Source: CALNYS01 sp942490855 (GTDB lineage: Bacteria; Planctomycetota; Phycisphaerae; Phycisphaerales; UBA1924). From it: a DNA stretch of 64,000 nt. Below are positions 36,601 to 44,481 of the stretch, one piece after another. The notes under the pieces are model-generated. The model was not told the DNA's origin and searched no databases. It saw only the letters and a list, made by a program, of their open reading frames with translations. The stretch spans positions 124,001 through 188,000 of the forward strand of contig CALNYS010000002.1 of the NCBI GenBank assembly GCA_942490855.1. Direction: 5' to 3'. Position numbers and translations under genes: made by a program. Numbering within the stretch: the first letter of the stretch is position 1; each line of letters begins with the position of its first letter.

Positions 36601-37000
36601 GCACGGGGTCCGAGCCGTCGGCGTTCATCACCCAGAGGTTGTCGCCCCCGGCGCGGTCGCTCGTGAAGGCGATCCGCGAGCCATCGGGGGAGAACCGCGG
36701 CTGCATGTCCCACGCGACGCCGGTGACGACGGGCGTCGCCTCCCCGCCCGTGATGGGCATCGTGAAGATGTCGCCGAGGAGATCGAAGGCGATCGTTTCC
36801 CCGTCGGGGGAGACGTCCACGTTCATCCACGTGCCCTCGTCAACCGTGATCGTGTGCTCAAACGTCGGGCCGGGGGCGTCGGTGACAGACCACGCCGGCG
36901 ATTCATCCGGGGTCTCACTCTCGGCGCCGAGCGCCTCTGAGGCGACGTGGGCGGCGAGAATGAGCGAGAGAGAACGAGCGACGAGAGCTGTTTCACGCAT
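33647..37000 (-). CDS. Exported TolB-like beta-propeller/amidohydrolase fusion
   Basis: A 1117-residue exported protein. After a signal peptide (about 1-25) come two sets of WD40-like/PD40 blades with repeated FSPDGSRIAF, WTPDGRFVV, FSPDGKYLYW and PSPDGESLAF units (about 50-640). The C-terminal part is an amidohydrolase: TIMPGIVDAHAHGAMG (metal His 730 and 732), a metal-type lysine region (AIKSYNQPRR), and GKLADLIVLDENPLEDIQ near the end. Families with this layout are thought to hydrolyse peptides or cyclic amides, with the propeller gating access; the substrate is unknown. It stands alone, separated from the response regulator by 118 bases. Confidence 0.9.
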   Translation of the reverse strand: MRETALVARSLSLILAAHVASEALGAESETPDESPAWSVTDAPGPTFEHTITVDEGTWMNVDVSPDGETIAFDLLGDIFTMPITGGEATPVVTGVAWDMQPRFSPDGSRIAFTSDRAGGDNLWVMNADGSDPVQLTDESFRLLNAPVWTPDGRFVVGRKHFTSGRSIGSGEMWMYHASGEGKAGLQLTERPTEQKDVNEPAFSPDGKYLYWSRDATPGPTFAYNKDSNTQIYVIERLDMETGETERVTGGPGGACRPTPSPDGESLAFIRRVRGQSVLYVRDLESGRERPVYDQMDRDNQEAWALHGVYPIMDWTPDSESIVFWAKGQIRRVDVATGAAEVIPFEASATHTIQETVRFDVDVAPETNHTKMIRWASVSPRADRVVYQALGKLYVKDLPGGEPRRLTSETDAFEFYPAWSPDGTKLAYTTWHDDELGRVMIADARTGNARAVVATPGHYVETTFSPDGESIAYRKTSGGYLRDGAWSEETGLYTVPASGGEATRVTDSGSMPQFTPDGERLAFLAVEPDGVGQKRMLRSVDLSGEDERTHLTNGSASEYRLSPDGQWVAWREGFSVYAAPFVVTGRAVSVAPGSKSYPARKLSEHSGEYLHWSGDGSSLHWSLGSTLYTAELAGFFDAADATEPVTIDDGVELGFEFPQDIPDSTVVFTGARVITMRDGMDRDEIIEDGVVVIENNRIAAVGAAGDVRIPRGAEVIDAAGKTIMPGIVDAHAHGAMGTQGLTPRHNWISLANLAFGVTATHDPSNDSGTFFATSELARAGEILAPRLFGTGRIIYGAKAPAYFSDVQSYDDAYFHVERTKAAGATAIKSYNQPRRDQRQMLIEACRQLGMNNVPEGGSTFYHNMTMLLDGHTGIEHNLPVETVYDDVVQLYAATDAGDTPTLVVCYGGISADWYWLAHTNMYDSERLSRFVPRFVIDPLSRRRQIAPESEYNHIRASESLKKLYDAGVPIHVGGHGQMAGMAAHWEIWSFVQGGMSEHEALKCATILGATHVGFGNDLGSIEVGKLADLIVLDENPLEDIQNTTSIRYTVLNGRVYDAATMDQVYPDADSAVTTHLQHRAERGWGWDYAGPALTVDLGSCRGCGHPGMATHLTAPEHR

Positions 37001-37118
37001 CGGTGGGCTGCCTTCCTGCGCCTGAAGGCGCCGAGAACAGCCTACCGGGAAGACACGCCGCGGTTCAGTCGGCGAACGCTTTCGTCCGCCGCCGACGCCG
37101 ACGAGCGCGCCCGAACGC

Positions 37119-38531
37119 CTACTGGCCCGCGAGCCCCGCTTTTTCCATGCGGTAGCGGAAACTGCCCCGGGGCATCCCGACGAGGCGTGCGGCCTTGGTG
37201 ATGTTCCCGTCGCAGCGCGCGAGGGCCTGCTCGAGCAGCGCCCGCTCGACCGCCTCGATCGTGTGCGGGCCGCGCTCGAAATCGATCGCGAACCCGGCGC
37301 TCTTGACCTCGCCCGCCGGCGCGAGGGCCATGGGCGCGAGAGCCAGGTCGCCGGCGTCGATCACATCTCCCTTGCACAGGATCAGCGCCCGTTGCACCGC
37401 GTTGACGAGCTCGCGGGCGTTCCCGGGCCAGCTGTGGGCGCGCACCGCCTCGAGCGCGTTCTCCGAGAACCGCACCCCCGCCTTGCCCCGCTTGCTCGCC
37501 AGGCGTTCGAGCGTGCGCTGCGCAAGCAACGTCGCGTCGCGCCCGCGCTCGCGCAGCGGCGGGAGCGCGATCACGAACGAGCCCAGGCGGTAATACAGGT
37601 CCTGACGGAACCCGCCGTCGCTGACGCGGGCGGCGAGGTCCTGGTTCGTCGCGGCGACGACGCGCGCCGAAACCCGGCGCTCCGCGGCGCCCCCGACGCG
37701 CCGGTACGTACCGTTCTCCATCACGAGCAGCAGCTTCGCCTGCAGCTCCGGGGACATCTCCCCGATCTCGTCGAGGAAGAGCGTCCCCCCGTCGGCGAGC
37801 TCGAAGAACCCGCGGCGCGCCGTCTTCGCGTCGGTGAACGACCCCTTCTCGTGCCCGAAGAGCTCGCTCTCGACGAGGTTCGCGGGGATCGCCGCGCAGT
37901 TGACCTGCACGAAGGGCCCGCCGTCGCCCTCGGCGTGCGCCGACGCGTGCTCGTGCACCAGTCGCGCGATCACGCCCTTGCCCGCGCCCGTCTCGCCGCT
38001 GATCAGCACGCTGGGGAGCGCCCCATCGCCCGCCGGGTTGGCGTGCGCCTCGGCGAACCGCTTGGCGGTCTCGACCGCGTCGAGCCACGCGGGGTCCTCA
38101 CCGATGATCGCCATCCCGTCGATCGCGTTCTCGGCCGTGCGTTCGAAGACCGCCAGACGCGTGCGCACCGACCGGGCCTCGAGGAGCCGGGTGACGACGA
38201 GCGAGAGCTCGTCGAGGCTCACCGGTTTCTGGAGGTAGTCCGACGCGCCCTTGCGCATCGCGTCGACGGCGCTCTCGACGGTGCCGAACGCGGTGATGAC
38301 GACCGCGTCCGGGCCGCCCTCCTCGCCCGCGAGCTCCTCGACGAGGTCCACCCCGCTGCCGTCGGGCAGGTTGACGTCCGTGACGACAAGGTCGAACGCC
38401 GCGGTCGCCAGGTGCTCCCTGGCCTCCGAGATGGCGCTCGCTTCCTCGACGCGGTGCGCGTAGCGGCGGAGACGCTTGGCAATAGTCAGACGAAGGTTCT
38501 CTTCGTCTTCAACGATCAGGATGCTCGGCAC
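37119..38531 (-). CDS. NtrC-family sigma-54 response regulator
   Basis: A 470-residue regulator in three domains. The receiver has E9/D10, phosphate acceptor D52 (VVTDVNLPDG) and K102. The AAA+ domain carries Walker A GETGAGKG, Walker B TLFLDEIGE and ELFGHEKGSFTDA; the usual sigma-54 contact loop GAFTGA is GSFTDA here. The C-terminus is a Fis-type helix-turn-helix. GTG 38531 is the start: GGGGAGG lies six bases upstream, better than the ATG at 38549. It overlaps the partner kinase by 23 bases, so the two form one unit. Confidence 0.93.
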   Translation of the reverse strand: MPSILIVEDEENLRLTIAKRLRRYAHRVEEASAISEAREHLATAAFDLVVTDVNLPDGSGVDLVEELAGEEGGPDAVVITAFGTVESAVDAMRKGASDYLQKPVSLDELSLVVTRLLEARSVRTRLAVFERTAENAIDGMAIIGEDPAWLDAVETAKRFAEAHANPAGDGALPSVLISGETGAGKGVIARLVHEHASAHAEGDGGPFVQVNCAAIPANLVESELFGHEKGSFTDAKTARRGFFELADGGTLFLDEIGEMSPELQAKLLLVMENGTYRRVGGAAERRVSARVVAATNQDLAARVSDGGFRQDLYYRLGSFVIALPPLRERGRDATLLAQRTLERLASKRGKAGVRFSENALEAVRAHSWPGNARELVNAVQRALILCKGDVIDAGDLALAPMALAPAGEVKSAGFAIDFERGPHTIEAVERALLEQALARCDGNITKAARLVGMPRGSFRYRMEKAGLAGQ

Positions 38532-39975
38532 GATCGACCTCCCCGTCATCGTGGCCCGGACGCCCCCCGATGGGGAGCTCGATGTCGAACCTGGCGCCGC
38601 GACGCCCGGAGGCCTCATCGGCGTTCTGAGCACGCATCATGCCGCCGTGTCGCCGAACAATCCACCTCGCCGCCGTCAGCCCGATCCCGTGCCCGCCCGG
38701 CTTGGTCGTGTAGTCGGTGTCGAAGATGCGTTCGACGGCCCCGGGATCCAGCCCCGGGCCGTCGTCGAGGACCGACACCGTCCAGCTCGCCCCGTTCGCC
38801 TCGACGCGGATCTCGACCTCCCCCCCGCTCGGCGTGACCTCGACCGCGTTCGTGACCACCGCGACGAACGCCTGCTCGAGCTGCATCCGGTCAAAGAGAG
38901 CGGTCTCGGGCGCGCCCGACGTGTCCAGGCGGATCTCCACCCCCCGGCCCTCGGCCATCGGACGCAGCGCGTGCAACGCCGACTCCGCCCACGCCCCCGG
39001 CTCGCTCGGGGCGGGGGCCACCTCGTTCGGGGAGCTCGCGCGGAGGAAGTCCGTGAGCCACCCGTCGAAGCGGTCCACGGTCGTGATGATCCGGCGCTGC
39101 GCGTCGTGCGGGTCGCCGTCCTCGGGGAGATCGTCGAGGGTCGTCTCCGCGAGATTGCGGATCCCCGCGAGCGGGTTGCGGATGTTGTGCGCCAGCCGAC
39201 GGACGACCAGCCCCACCGCGGCGAACCGCTCGCGCTCCACGGCTTCGGACTGCATGCGCTTGATCGTCGCGGCCATGTGGTTGACCTCGCGCCCCAGCAT
39301 CGCCAGCTCGTCCCGCCCGACCTCCTCGACCCGGTAGTCGAGGTCGCCCGTCGCGAGGCGCTCGGCGCCCACGCGCAGCCGCGCGACCGGCTCGACGATC
39401 CACCGCCGGTGGAAACTCAGCGCAAGCAGCGCGGCGAGCAGCGCCGTAAGGACCGCCACCACCTGCACGAGCAGGATGCCGCGCCGCACGTCGCTGACGT
39501 GTTCGATCGCCAGCTCGGCGCTTCCTGACGCCTGGGTGTTCAGACGCAGGAGCAGGGCGAGATGCGCCCGGACCTGCGCCCCCGCCTCGTTCCACGCGTC
39601 GTCCTCGCCGGTCTCGAGCCACTCGTCGGTCAGCGCCCACGCGTCGGCGGCGCTGCGCCGCACGAGCACCGCGGTGCGCGAGCCGAGGCGGACGGCGCCG
39701 TAGTCGAGATCCCCGAGGCGCTCGGTCGCGGAGGCCAGCGCTATCAGCGCCGCCCGGGTGTCATCGTTCCGTTCGCGGGCCGCGATGGCGTCGGCCACGC
39801 GTTCGCTCGCGTGGGTGGCGTCGCGCAGATCGCGTGAAAGCGTCGCGGCCGCGGTGAACGGGCGGGCGACCTCGCGATCGAGGAGCCCGGCCGACCAGAT
39901 CGCACCGCCGAGACTCACCGCCGCCGTCAGGCTCAGCAGGCCGATCAGGACAGCGAACTTCCGTTGAAGCGTCAT
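38509..39975 (-). CDS. Two-component sensor histidine kinase
   Basis: A 488-residue NtrB-like membrane kinase. Membrane segments lie at about 7-28 and 166-188, enclosing a periplasmic helical sensor of about 135 residues. HAMP (about 190-242) leads to the H box LAHNIRNPLAGIRNLAET with phospho-acceptor H263. The ATP-binding domain has N (FVAVVTNAVEVTPSGG), DDGPGLDPG and GGHGIGLTAARW. HNIRNP instead of HEIRNP is the one change from consensus in the H box. It precedes the response regulator and overlaps it; signal unknown. Both TMs fit a four-helix-bundle sensor. Confidence 0.93.
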   Translation of the reverse strand: MTLQRKFAVLIGLLSLTAAVSLGGAIWSAGLLDREVARPFTAAATLSRDLRDATHASERVADAIAARERNDDTRAALIALASATERLGDLDYGAVRLGSRTAVLVRRSAADAWALTDEWLETGEDDAWNEAGAQVRAHLALLLRLNTQASGSAELAIEHVSDVRRGILLVQVVAVLTALLAALLALSFHRRWIVEPVARLRVGAERLATGDLDYRVEEVGRDELAMLGREVNHMAATIKRMQSEAVERERFAAVGLVVRRLAHNIRNPLAGIRNLAETTLDDLPEDGDPHDAQRRIITTVDRFDGWLTDFLRASSPNEVAPAPSEPGAWAESALHALRPMAEGRGVEIRLDTSGAPETALFDRMQLEQAFVAVVTNAVEVTPSGGEVEIRVEANGASWTVSVLDDGPGLDPGAVERIFDTDYTTKPGGHGIGLTAARWIVRRHGGMMRAQNADEASGRRGARFDIELPIGGRPGHDDGEVDRAEHPDR

Positions 39976-39984
39976 GAGGAGAGG

Positions 39985-40767
39985 TTATCGAACCGGCTGG
40001 TAGTCCCAGTCCCACGTCGACTCGCTGAGCGGCTCGCGGGTGCTGACGACCTGACCGCCGATGAACGCCACGTTCATCGTCCCGTTGTGGCGCGTGCCGG
40101 GGAACCACACCATCTCGTTGGAGTAGAACCCCTGCTCGCTGATCGACGGGCCCGTGAACTGCGGGATCCAGTTCTTGTCGTGGAAGGCTTCCTGCCCATC
40201 GACGTCCCAGACCAGCGGCGTCATCCCGTGCTGCATCACGTCGTTCGTCAGACGAACGGGCTCGTCCACCGGGAGCGGGTACTCGCCCCCGACCTCGGGG
40301 CGGTGCAGCCGGATGTTGAAGCCGAACGAGACGCTCTGCGGCGGGGCGATGGCGCCCCACTGCTCGGCCGACAGCCCGCGGCGCAGGGTGAGGTCGCCGT
40401 GGACCTCCGTGCAGCGCATCGGGGGATCGGGCGCTTTCTCGCGCAGGATGTTGGTTTCGGACTCGCCGCCCTGCCAGTACTCGTCGAGCCCGTAGAGGCT
40501 CTCCTGGAAGGTCATCAGGCGGAAGCGCCGGCCGCCGAGGCGTGCGTCGTCCCCGCGGTCGCCGTGGAACTGCTCGTCGGCGAAGAGGCTGAAGTCGAAC
40601 GCGATCTGGCGGAGGGACATCTGGCAGCGGAACCCGCGTGCCGAGCCCAACGTGCTGGAGAGGGCCGGAGCAAGGAGGGTGAGCAGCACGCTGATAAGCG
40701 CGATGACCACTAGAAGCTCAAGCAGCGTGAACGCACGGGATGTACGCGCGTCAGCGTGTTTGAACAT
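39985..40767 (-). CDS. Prepilin-like (type II pseudopilin) protein
   Basis: A 260-residue protein with class-III signal: TSRAFTLLELLVVIALISVLLTLLAPALSS, cleavage before the first F, E conserved at position five. The ATG at 40767 has AAGGAAG upstream; the ORF extends to 40830 but without a ribosome-binding site. The C-terminal part ends TMNVAFIGGQVVSTREP, similar to the H-x9-DG end of planctomycete prepilin proteins. It ends nine bases before the sensor kinase and may be co-transcribed with the two-component pair. Confidence 0.83.
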   Translation of the reverse strand: MFKHADARTSRAFTLLELLVVIALISVLLTLLAPALSSTLGSARGFRCQMSLRQIAFDFSLFADEQFHGDRGDDARLGGRRFRLMTFQESLYGLDEYWQGGESETNILREKAPDPPMRCTEVHGDLTLRRGLSAEQWGAIAPPQSVSFGFNIRLHRPEVGGEYPLPVDEPVRLTNDVMQHGMTPLVWDVDGQEAFHDKNWIPQFTGPSISEQGFYSNEMVWFPGTRHNGTMNVAFIGGQVVSTREPLSESTWDWDYQPVR

Positions 40768-41180
40768 CGACTTCCTTGTCGCTCGCAGCGTCGCGGCCAA
40801 GGGCTCCTCCAGATGCGACTCTATGTCCACAGGATACCGCCCCTGTGCGCGTTGGAGAACCTAAACGGGGGATCATTCGCGTATGCGCATACCTAATCGG
40901 CGGAAGCTTTGGCCGATCGGCGGACTCGCGTGGATTATGGGGCCTCAGAGACGCTTTCTGCAGCCGCGAGCGAGGGGAAAAGTTTGGCCCGCGGCTTGCA
41001 TGAGCCCCTCCATCTCTCTCTCGCCGCGGGCTCGCAGCGTTCATGTTCGAGCCACCGGTGACGGCAGCAGGGTCACCCACGCAGAGTTGTCCGCTCTTCC
41101 CCATTCGCGGGGGCTCTGCTGTCGTGCGCACCCAGAGAGGCGCCGGTAGAATCGCCCCTCACCCCATAGCGGAGCGATTC
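40768..41180. other. Divergent intergenic region
   Basis: About 410 bases between the prepilin-like gene and the persulfide dioxygenase, with no convincing gene. It holds a palindrome and direct repeats near 40881-40924 and a TAGAAT -10-like box (41147-41152) 28 bases before the dioxygenase ATG. Frames of 75 to 126 codons here lack recognisable motifs. No known riboswitch pattern could be fitted. Confidence 0.6.
40881..40924. promoter_or_regulatory. Palindrome and phased direct repeats, possible operator
   Basis: A perfect 12-base palindrome GTATGCGCATAC (40881-40892) is followed by two copies of ATCGGCGGA (40896-40904, 40916-40924) spaced 20 bases apart, about two helical turns. Such an arrangement suits a dimeric regulator and cooperative binding, but no regulator is assigned. 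Confidence 0.4.
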
Positions 41181-42584
41181 ATGTTTGTGCGCACGGTCTA
41201 CGACGACGATCTCGCCCACGCGGCGTACCTCATCGGGTGCCAGCGCACCGGAGAGGCGATCGTCATCGACCCCGCCCGCGACGTGGACGTCTACCTCGAG
41301 CTCGCCCGCGCCCACGACCTCCGCCTCGTCGCCGCGGCCGAGACGCATATTCATGCCGACTTCCTCTCCGGCGCCCGCGAGCTCCACGCCCGTCACGGCG
41401 CGCACGTCTACCTCTCAAACGAGGGCGGCCCCGACTGGCAGTACGCGTGGGCGAGCGGTGAACAACGCACGACGCTGCTGGGCGACGGGGACGAGTTCCG
41501 CATCGGCGAGATCCGTTTCCGCGCCGTCCACACCCCCGGGCACACCCCCGAGCACATGAGCTACGAGGTGTACGACCGCGGGTGCGACGAGCCCATCGCT
41601 GTGCTCTCGGGCGACTTCGTCTTCGTGGGCGACCTCGGGCGACCGGACCTGCTCGAGACCGCCGCGGGCATCGCGGGCGCCAAGGACGCCGCCGCGCGGG
41701 ACCTCTACCGCTCCACCAAGAAGCTCCAGAGCCTGCCCGAGTTCACGCAGGTCTGGCCCGCCCATGGCAGCGGGAGCGCCTGCGGGAAAGCCCTCGGCGC
41801 GGTCCCCCAGAGCACCATCGGGTACGAGCAGCGCCACAACCCCTCGCTCGCCGCGGCCGCCGACGAGGAGGGCTTCGTCGCGAGCATCCTGAGCGGGCAG
41901 CCCTCGCCACCGCTCTACTTTGCGCGCATGAAGACGGACAACCGCGACGGCCCCCCGCTGCTGGGCGCCCTCCCGCGGCCGGCCGCACGCCCCGCCGCCG
42001 ACCTCCTCGCGCTCCCCGCCGACACCGTCGTCCTCGACTCGCGCCCGTGGAACGAGTTCCGCGACGGTCACGTGCCCGGCGCGATCTGGGCGCCGATGGA
42101 CGTGATGTACGCGATGGTCGCGGGCTCGTACATCGAACCCGACCAAGCGATCGCGCTGGTGTGCGACCCGTCGCAGGTCGAGCGCGCGACGCGCGTGCTC
42201 GTGCGCATCGGGCTGGACCGCGTGGAGTCGTTCACGGCCCCGGCGGAGATCGCACCGCTGGGCGACCGCCTCGTGACGAGCGCCGAGATCGACGCGGCGC
42301 ACCTGCCGGCGCGCCTCGGCGAGGTCTTCATGCTCGACTGCCGCAACCCCGACGAGTTCGACGCCGGGACGCTGCCGAACACGGTCAACATCCCCTACAC
42401 GCGCCTCGCCGCACGCCTCGACGAGCTCCCCACGGACCGCGACATCGTGGTCCACTGCCAGACGGCGGTGCGGTCCGCGGCCGCGACGTCGTACCTGCAG
42501 CGTGCCGGGCTGCGCGGGGTGAACTTCGTGGGCGGGTACGTCGCGTGGCGCGCGGCGCAGCGGGCTGAGACGGCCGGAGCGTGA
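41181..42584 (+). CDS. Persulfide dioxygenase-rhodanese fusion
   Basis: A 467-residue enzyme combining an ETHE1/PDO-type metallo-beta-lactamase domain with rhodanese domains. The beta-lactamase part has THIHADF (H56, H58, D60), HTPGHTPEH and FVGDLGRPDL, which fits glutathione-persulfide dioxygenase. Two rhodanese-like modules follow; the first (ALVCDPSQVERA) looks catalytically poor, the second has C426 in VVHCQTAVRSAAA, a standard active-site loop. It converts persulfide sulfur to sulfite and can transfer sulfane sulfur. The next gene, overlapped by four bases, is a sulfite-type exporter. Confidence 0.92.
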   Translation: MFVRTVYDDDLAHAAYLIGCQRTGEAIVIDPARDVDVYLELARAHDLRLVAAAETHIHADFLSGARELHARHGAHVYLSNEGGPDWQYAWASGEQRTTLLGDGDEFRIGEIRFRAVHTPGHTPEHMSYEVYDRGCDEPIAVLSGDFVFVGDLGRPDLLETAAGIAGAKDAAARDLYRSTKKLQSLPEFTQVWPAHGSGSACGKALGAVPQSTIGYEQRHNPSLAAAADEEGFVASILSGQPSPPLYFARMKTDNRDGPPLLGALPRPAARPAADLLALPADTVVLDSRPWNEFRDGHVPGAIWAPMDVMYAMVAGSYIEPDQAIALVCDPSQVERATRVLVRIGLDRVESFTAPAEIAPLGDRLVTSAEIDAAHLPARLGEVFMLDCRNPDEFDAGTLPNTVNIPYTRLAARLDELPTDRDIVVHCQTAVRSAAATSYLQRAGLRGVNFVGGYVAWRAAQRAETAGA

Positions 42585-43339
42585 GCGCCGACCTCCTGCT
42601 CGCCGTCCTCGGGGCGCTGATCGTGGGCGGGACGCTCGGGCTGCTTGGCTCGGGCGGGTCGATCCTGACGGTCCCCATCCTCGTCTACATCCTCGGGCGC
42701 GACGCGGGCGTCGCGATCCCGGAGTCGCTGGCGATCGTCGGGTCGATCGCGCTCTCGGCGGCGATCCCCCACGCGCTCGCAGGGCGGGTCCGCTGGGACG
42801 CGTTCGGCTCCTTCGCGGTCGGCGGGACGCTGGGCGCGTTCGGCGGGGCGAAGCTCGCCGAGCACGTCCCGGGCGGACTGCAACTGGTTGTTTTTGCTAT
42901 TGTTATGGGTATCGCCGCGTGGCGGATGCTGCGCCCGAAGCCCACGGTGAAGGAAGACGCGCACACCGCCTCGCTGCCCGCGCTGGCACTGACCGGGCTG
43001 GGCGTCGGGGTGCTGACCGGCTTTGTGGGCGTGGGCGGTGGGTTCCTGATCGTGCCGGCGCTGGTGCTGATCGCCCGCCTCCCGATGCACGCTGCCGTCG
43101 CGACGAGCCTGTCGCTGATCGTGGTCAACTGCGCCGGCGGGCTGCTCGGGCACGGGCTCGGGGGGATCGACTGGCGGACCGTCGGCGTGTTTGTGGCGGT
43201 TGGGTTTCTCGGGAGCCAGGTCGGCGGGCGCGTCGGGACCAGGCTGCCTCAGGCGACGCTCAAGCGCGCGTTCGCCATCTTCCTGATCCCGATGGCGTGT
43301 CTCATTTTGGTGCGCGAGGGGATGAAACTTCTCGGTTGA
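42581..43339 (+). CDS. TauE/SafE sulfite exporter-family permease
   Basis: A 252-residue membrane protein with about eight hydrophobic segments. Duplicated family motifs GTLGLLGSGGSILTVPIL and GFVGVGGGFLIVPALVLI identify DUF81/TauE-SafE permeases, thought to move sulfite, sulfoacetate or related anions. It starts at GTG 42581 in a GTGA overlap with the persulfide dioxygenase, so export of the sulfite made by that enzyme is the natural reading. Direction of transport is inferred. Confidence 0.9.
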   Translation: MSADLLLAVLGALIVGGTLGLLGSGGSILTVPILVYILGRDAGVAIPESLAIVGSIALSAAIPHALAGRVRWDAFGSFAVGGTLGAFGGAKLAEHVPGGLQLVVFAIVMGIAAWRMLRPKPTVKEDAHTASLPALALTGLGVGVLTGFVGVGGGFLIVPALVLIARLPMHAAVATSLSLIVVNCAGGLLGHGLGGIDWRTVGVFVAVGFLGSQVGGRVGTRLPQATLKRAFAIFLIPMACLILVREGMKLLG

Positions 43340-43461
43340 TGGTGCGTCGGTGACGGAACGGGAGCGTGGAAGCGTCCATGTGTGCACGCAGCGGTCCGCG
43401 CCGACCCTGGTATGACCTACCCTGTGCCACTCACGCTGAACGTCACGGAGGAACAGACGAC

Positions 43462-44466
43462 GTGAGCCAAACCGCCGCCTCAGCCGACATCCAGGCCCTG
43501 ACCGATGAGATCAAGACCCACGCCGAGAAACTCCGCGCCCTGACCGAGAGCGTCGAGCGCGTGATCGTTGGGCAAGAGGGCATGATCCGCGGCCTCCTCA
43601 TCGGGCTGCTCTCTGACGGGCACGTCCTGCTCGAAGGGGTGCCCGGCCTCGCCAAGACGCTGACGATCACCAGCCTCGCCAAGGCGATGCACGCGGAGTT
43701 CAAGCGGATCCAGTTCACGCCAGACCTGCTCCCCGCGGACGTCGTGGGCACGCAGGTGTACAACCCGAAGACGGGCGAGTTCACGCCCAAGCAGGGCCCT
43801 GTGTTCGCGAACTTCGTGCTCGCCGACGAGATCAACCGCGCCCCCGCCAAGGTGCAATCCGCGCTGCTCGAGGCGATGCAGGAGCGGACGGTCACGATCG
43901 GCGACCAGACCTACGACCTGCCCGCGCCCTTCCTCGTCCTCGCGACCCAGAACCCCGTCGAGCAGGAGGGCACGTACCCACTGCCCGAGGCGCAGGTGGA
44001 CCGCTTCATGCTGAAGCTGCGCGTCGGGTACCCCACGCGGTCGCAGGAGCGGGCGATCCTCGACCGCATGGCCGGCGCCGAGCCGGTGAACGCCGTGCAC
44101 CCGGTGCTCGAGACGGCGGACCTCCTCGCGGCACGGAACGCGTGCCGGCGCATCCACGTGGACGCGAAGATCCGCGACTACATCGTCGATCTCGTCCACG
44201 CGACGCGCGAGCCGGTGGAGGCCGGGCTGGACATCGGGCGCCTCATCGAGTTCGGCGCCTCGCCCCGCGCGACCATCGCCCTCACGCACGCCGCCCGCGC
44301 GCACGCGTTCCTCGAAGGACGCGGGTACGTCACGCCCCACGACGTCAAGAGCGTGGCGATGGACGTGCTGCGCCACCGCGTCACCATCAGTTACGAGGCG
44401 GAGGCCGAGGAGCTGACCAGCGAGAACATCGTTTCGCAGATCCTCGACCACGTCCCCGTTCCGTAA
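43462..44466 (+). CDS. MoxR-family AAA+ ATPase
   Basis: A 334-residue AAA+ ATPase, chaperone-like partner of VWA-domain proteins. It has Walker A (GVPGLAKT), Walker B (LADEINRAP), sensor 1 (ATQNPVEQEGTYPLPEAQVDRF) and the C-terminal lid. GTG 43462 with GGAGGAA seven bases upstream is the start; the frame is open 32 codons upstream. It is the first gene of the Bat-type operon. In other bacteria MoxR with DUF58 and VWA proteins affects envelope integrity and oxidative-stress or aerotolerance, which remains general. Confidence 0.95.
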   Translation: MSQTAASADIQALTDEIKTHAEKLRALTESVERVIVGQEGMIRGLLIGLLSDGHVLLEGVPGLAKTLTITSLAKAMHAEFKRIQFTPDLLPADVVGTQVYNPKTGEFTPKQGPVFANFVLADEINRAPAKVQSALLEAMQERTVTIGDQTYDLPAPFLVLATQNPVEQEGTYPLPEAQVDRFMLKLRVGYPTRSQERAILDRMAGAEPVNAVHPVLETADLLAARNACRRIHVDAKIRDYIVDLVHATREPVEAGLDIGRLIEFGASPRATIALTHAARAHAFLEGRGYVTPHDVKSVAMDVLRHRVTISYEAEAEELTSENIVSQILDHVPVP

Positions 44467-44481
44467 CCAGGAGGACCCGCG

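Noticed and set aside
34721..36940. 739-codon plus-strand frame over the propeller-amidohydrolase
   Set aside because: Shadow of the opposite strand; repeated Val/Arg/Gly/Ala without motif.
40768..41180. Possible riboswitch before the prepilin-like or dioxygenase gene
   Set aside because: I could not fit conserved cores of c-di-GMP, SAM or other common riboswitches to this region.
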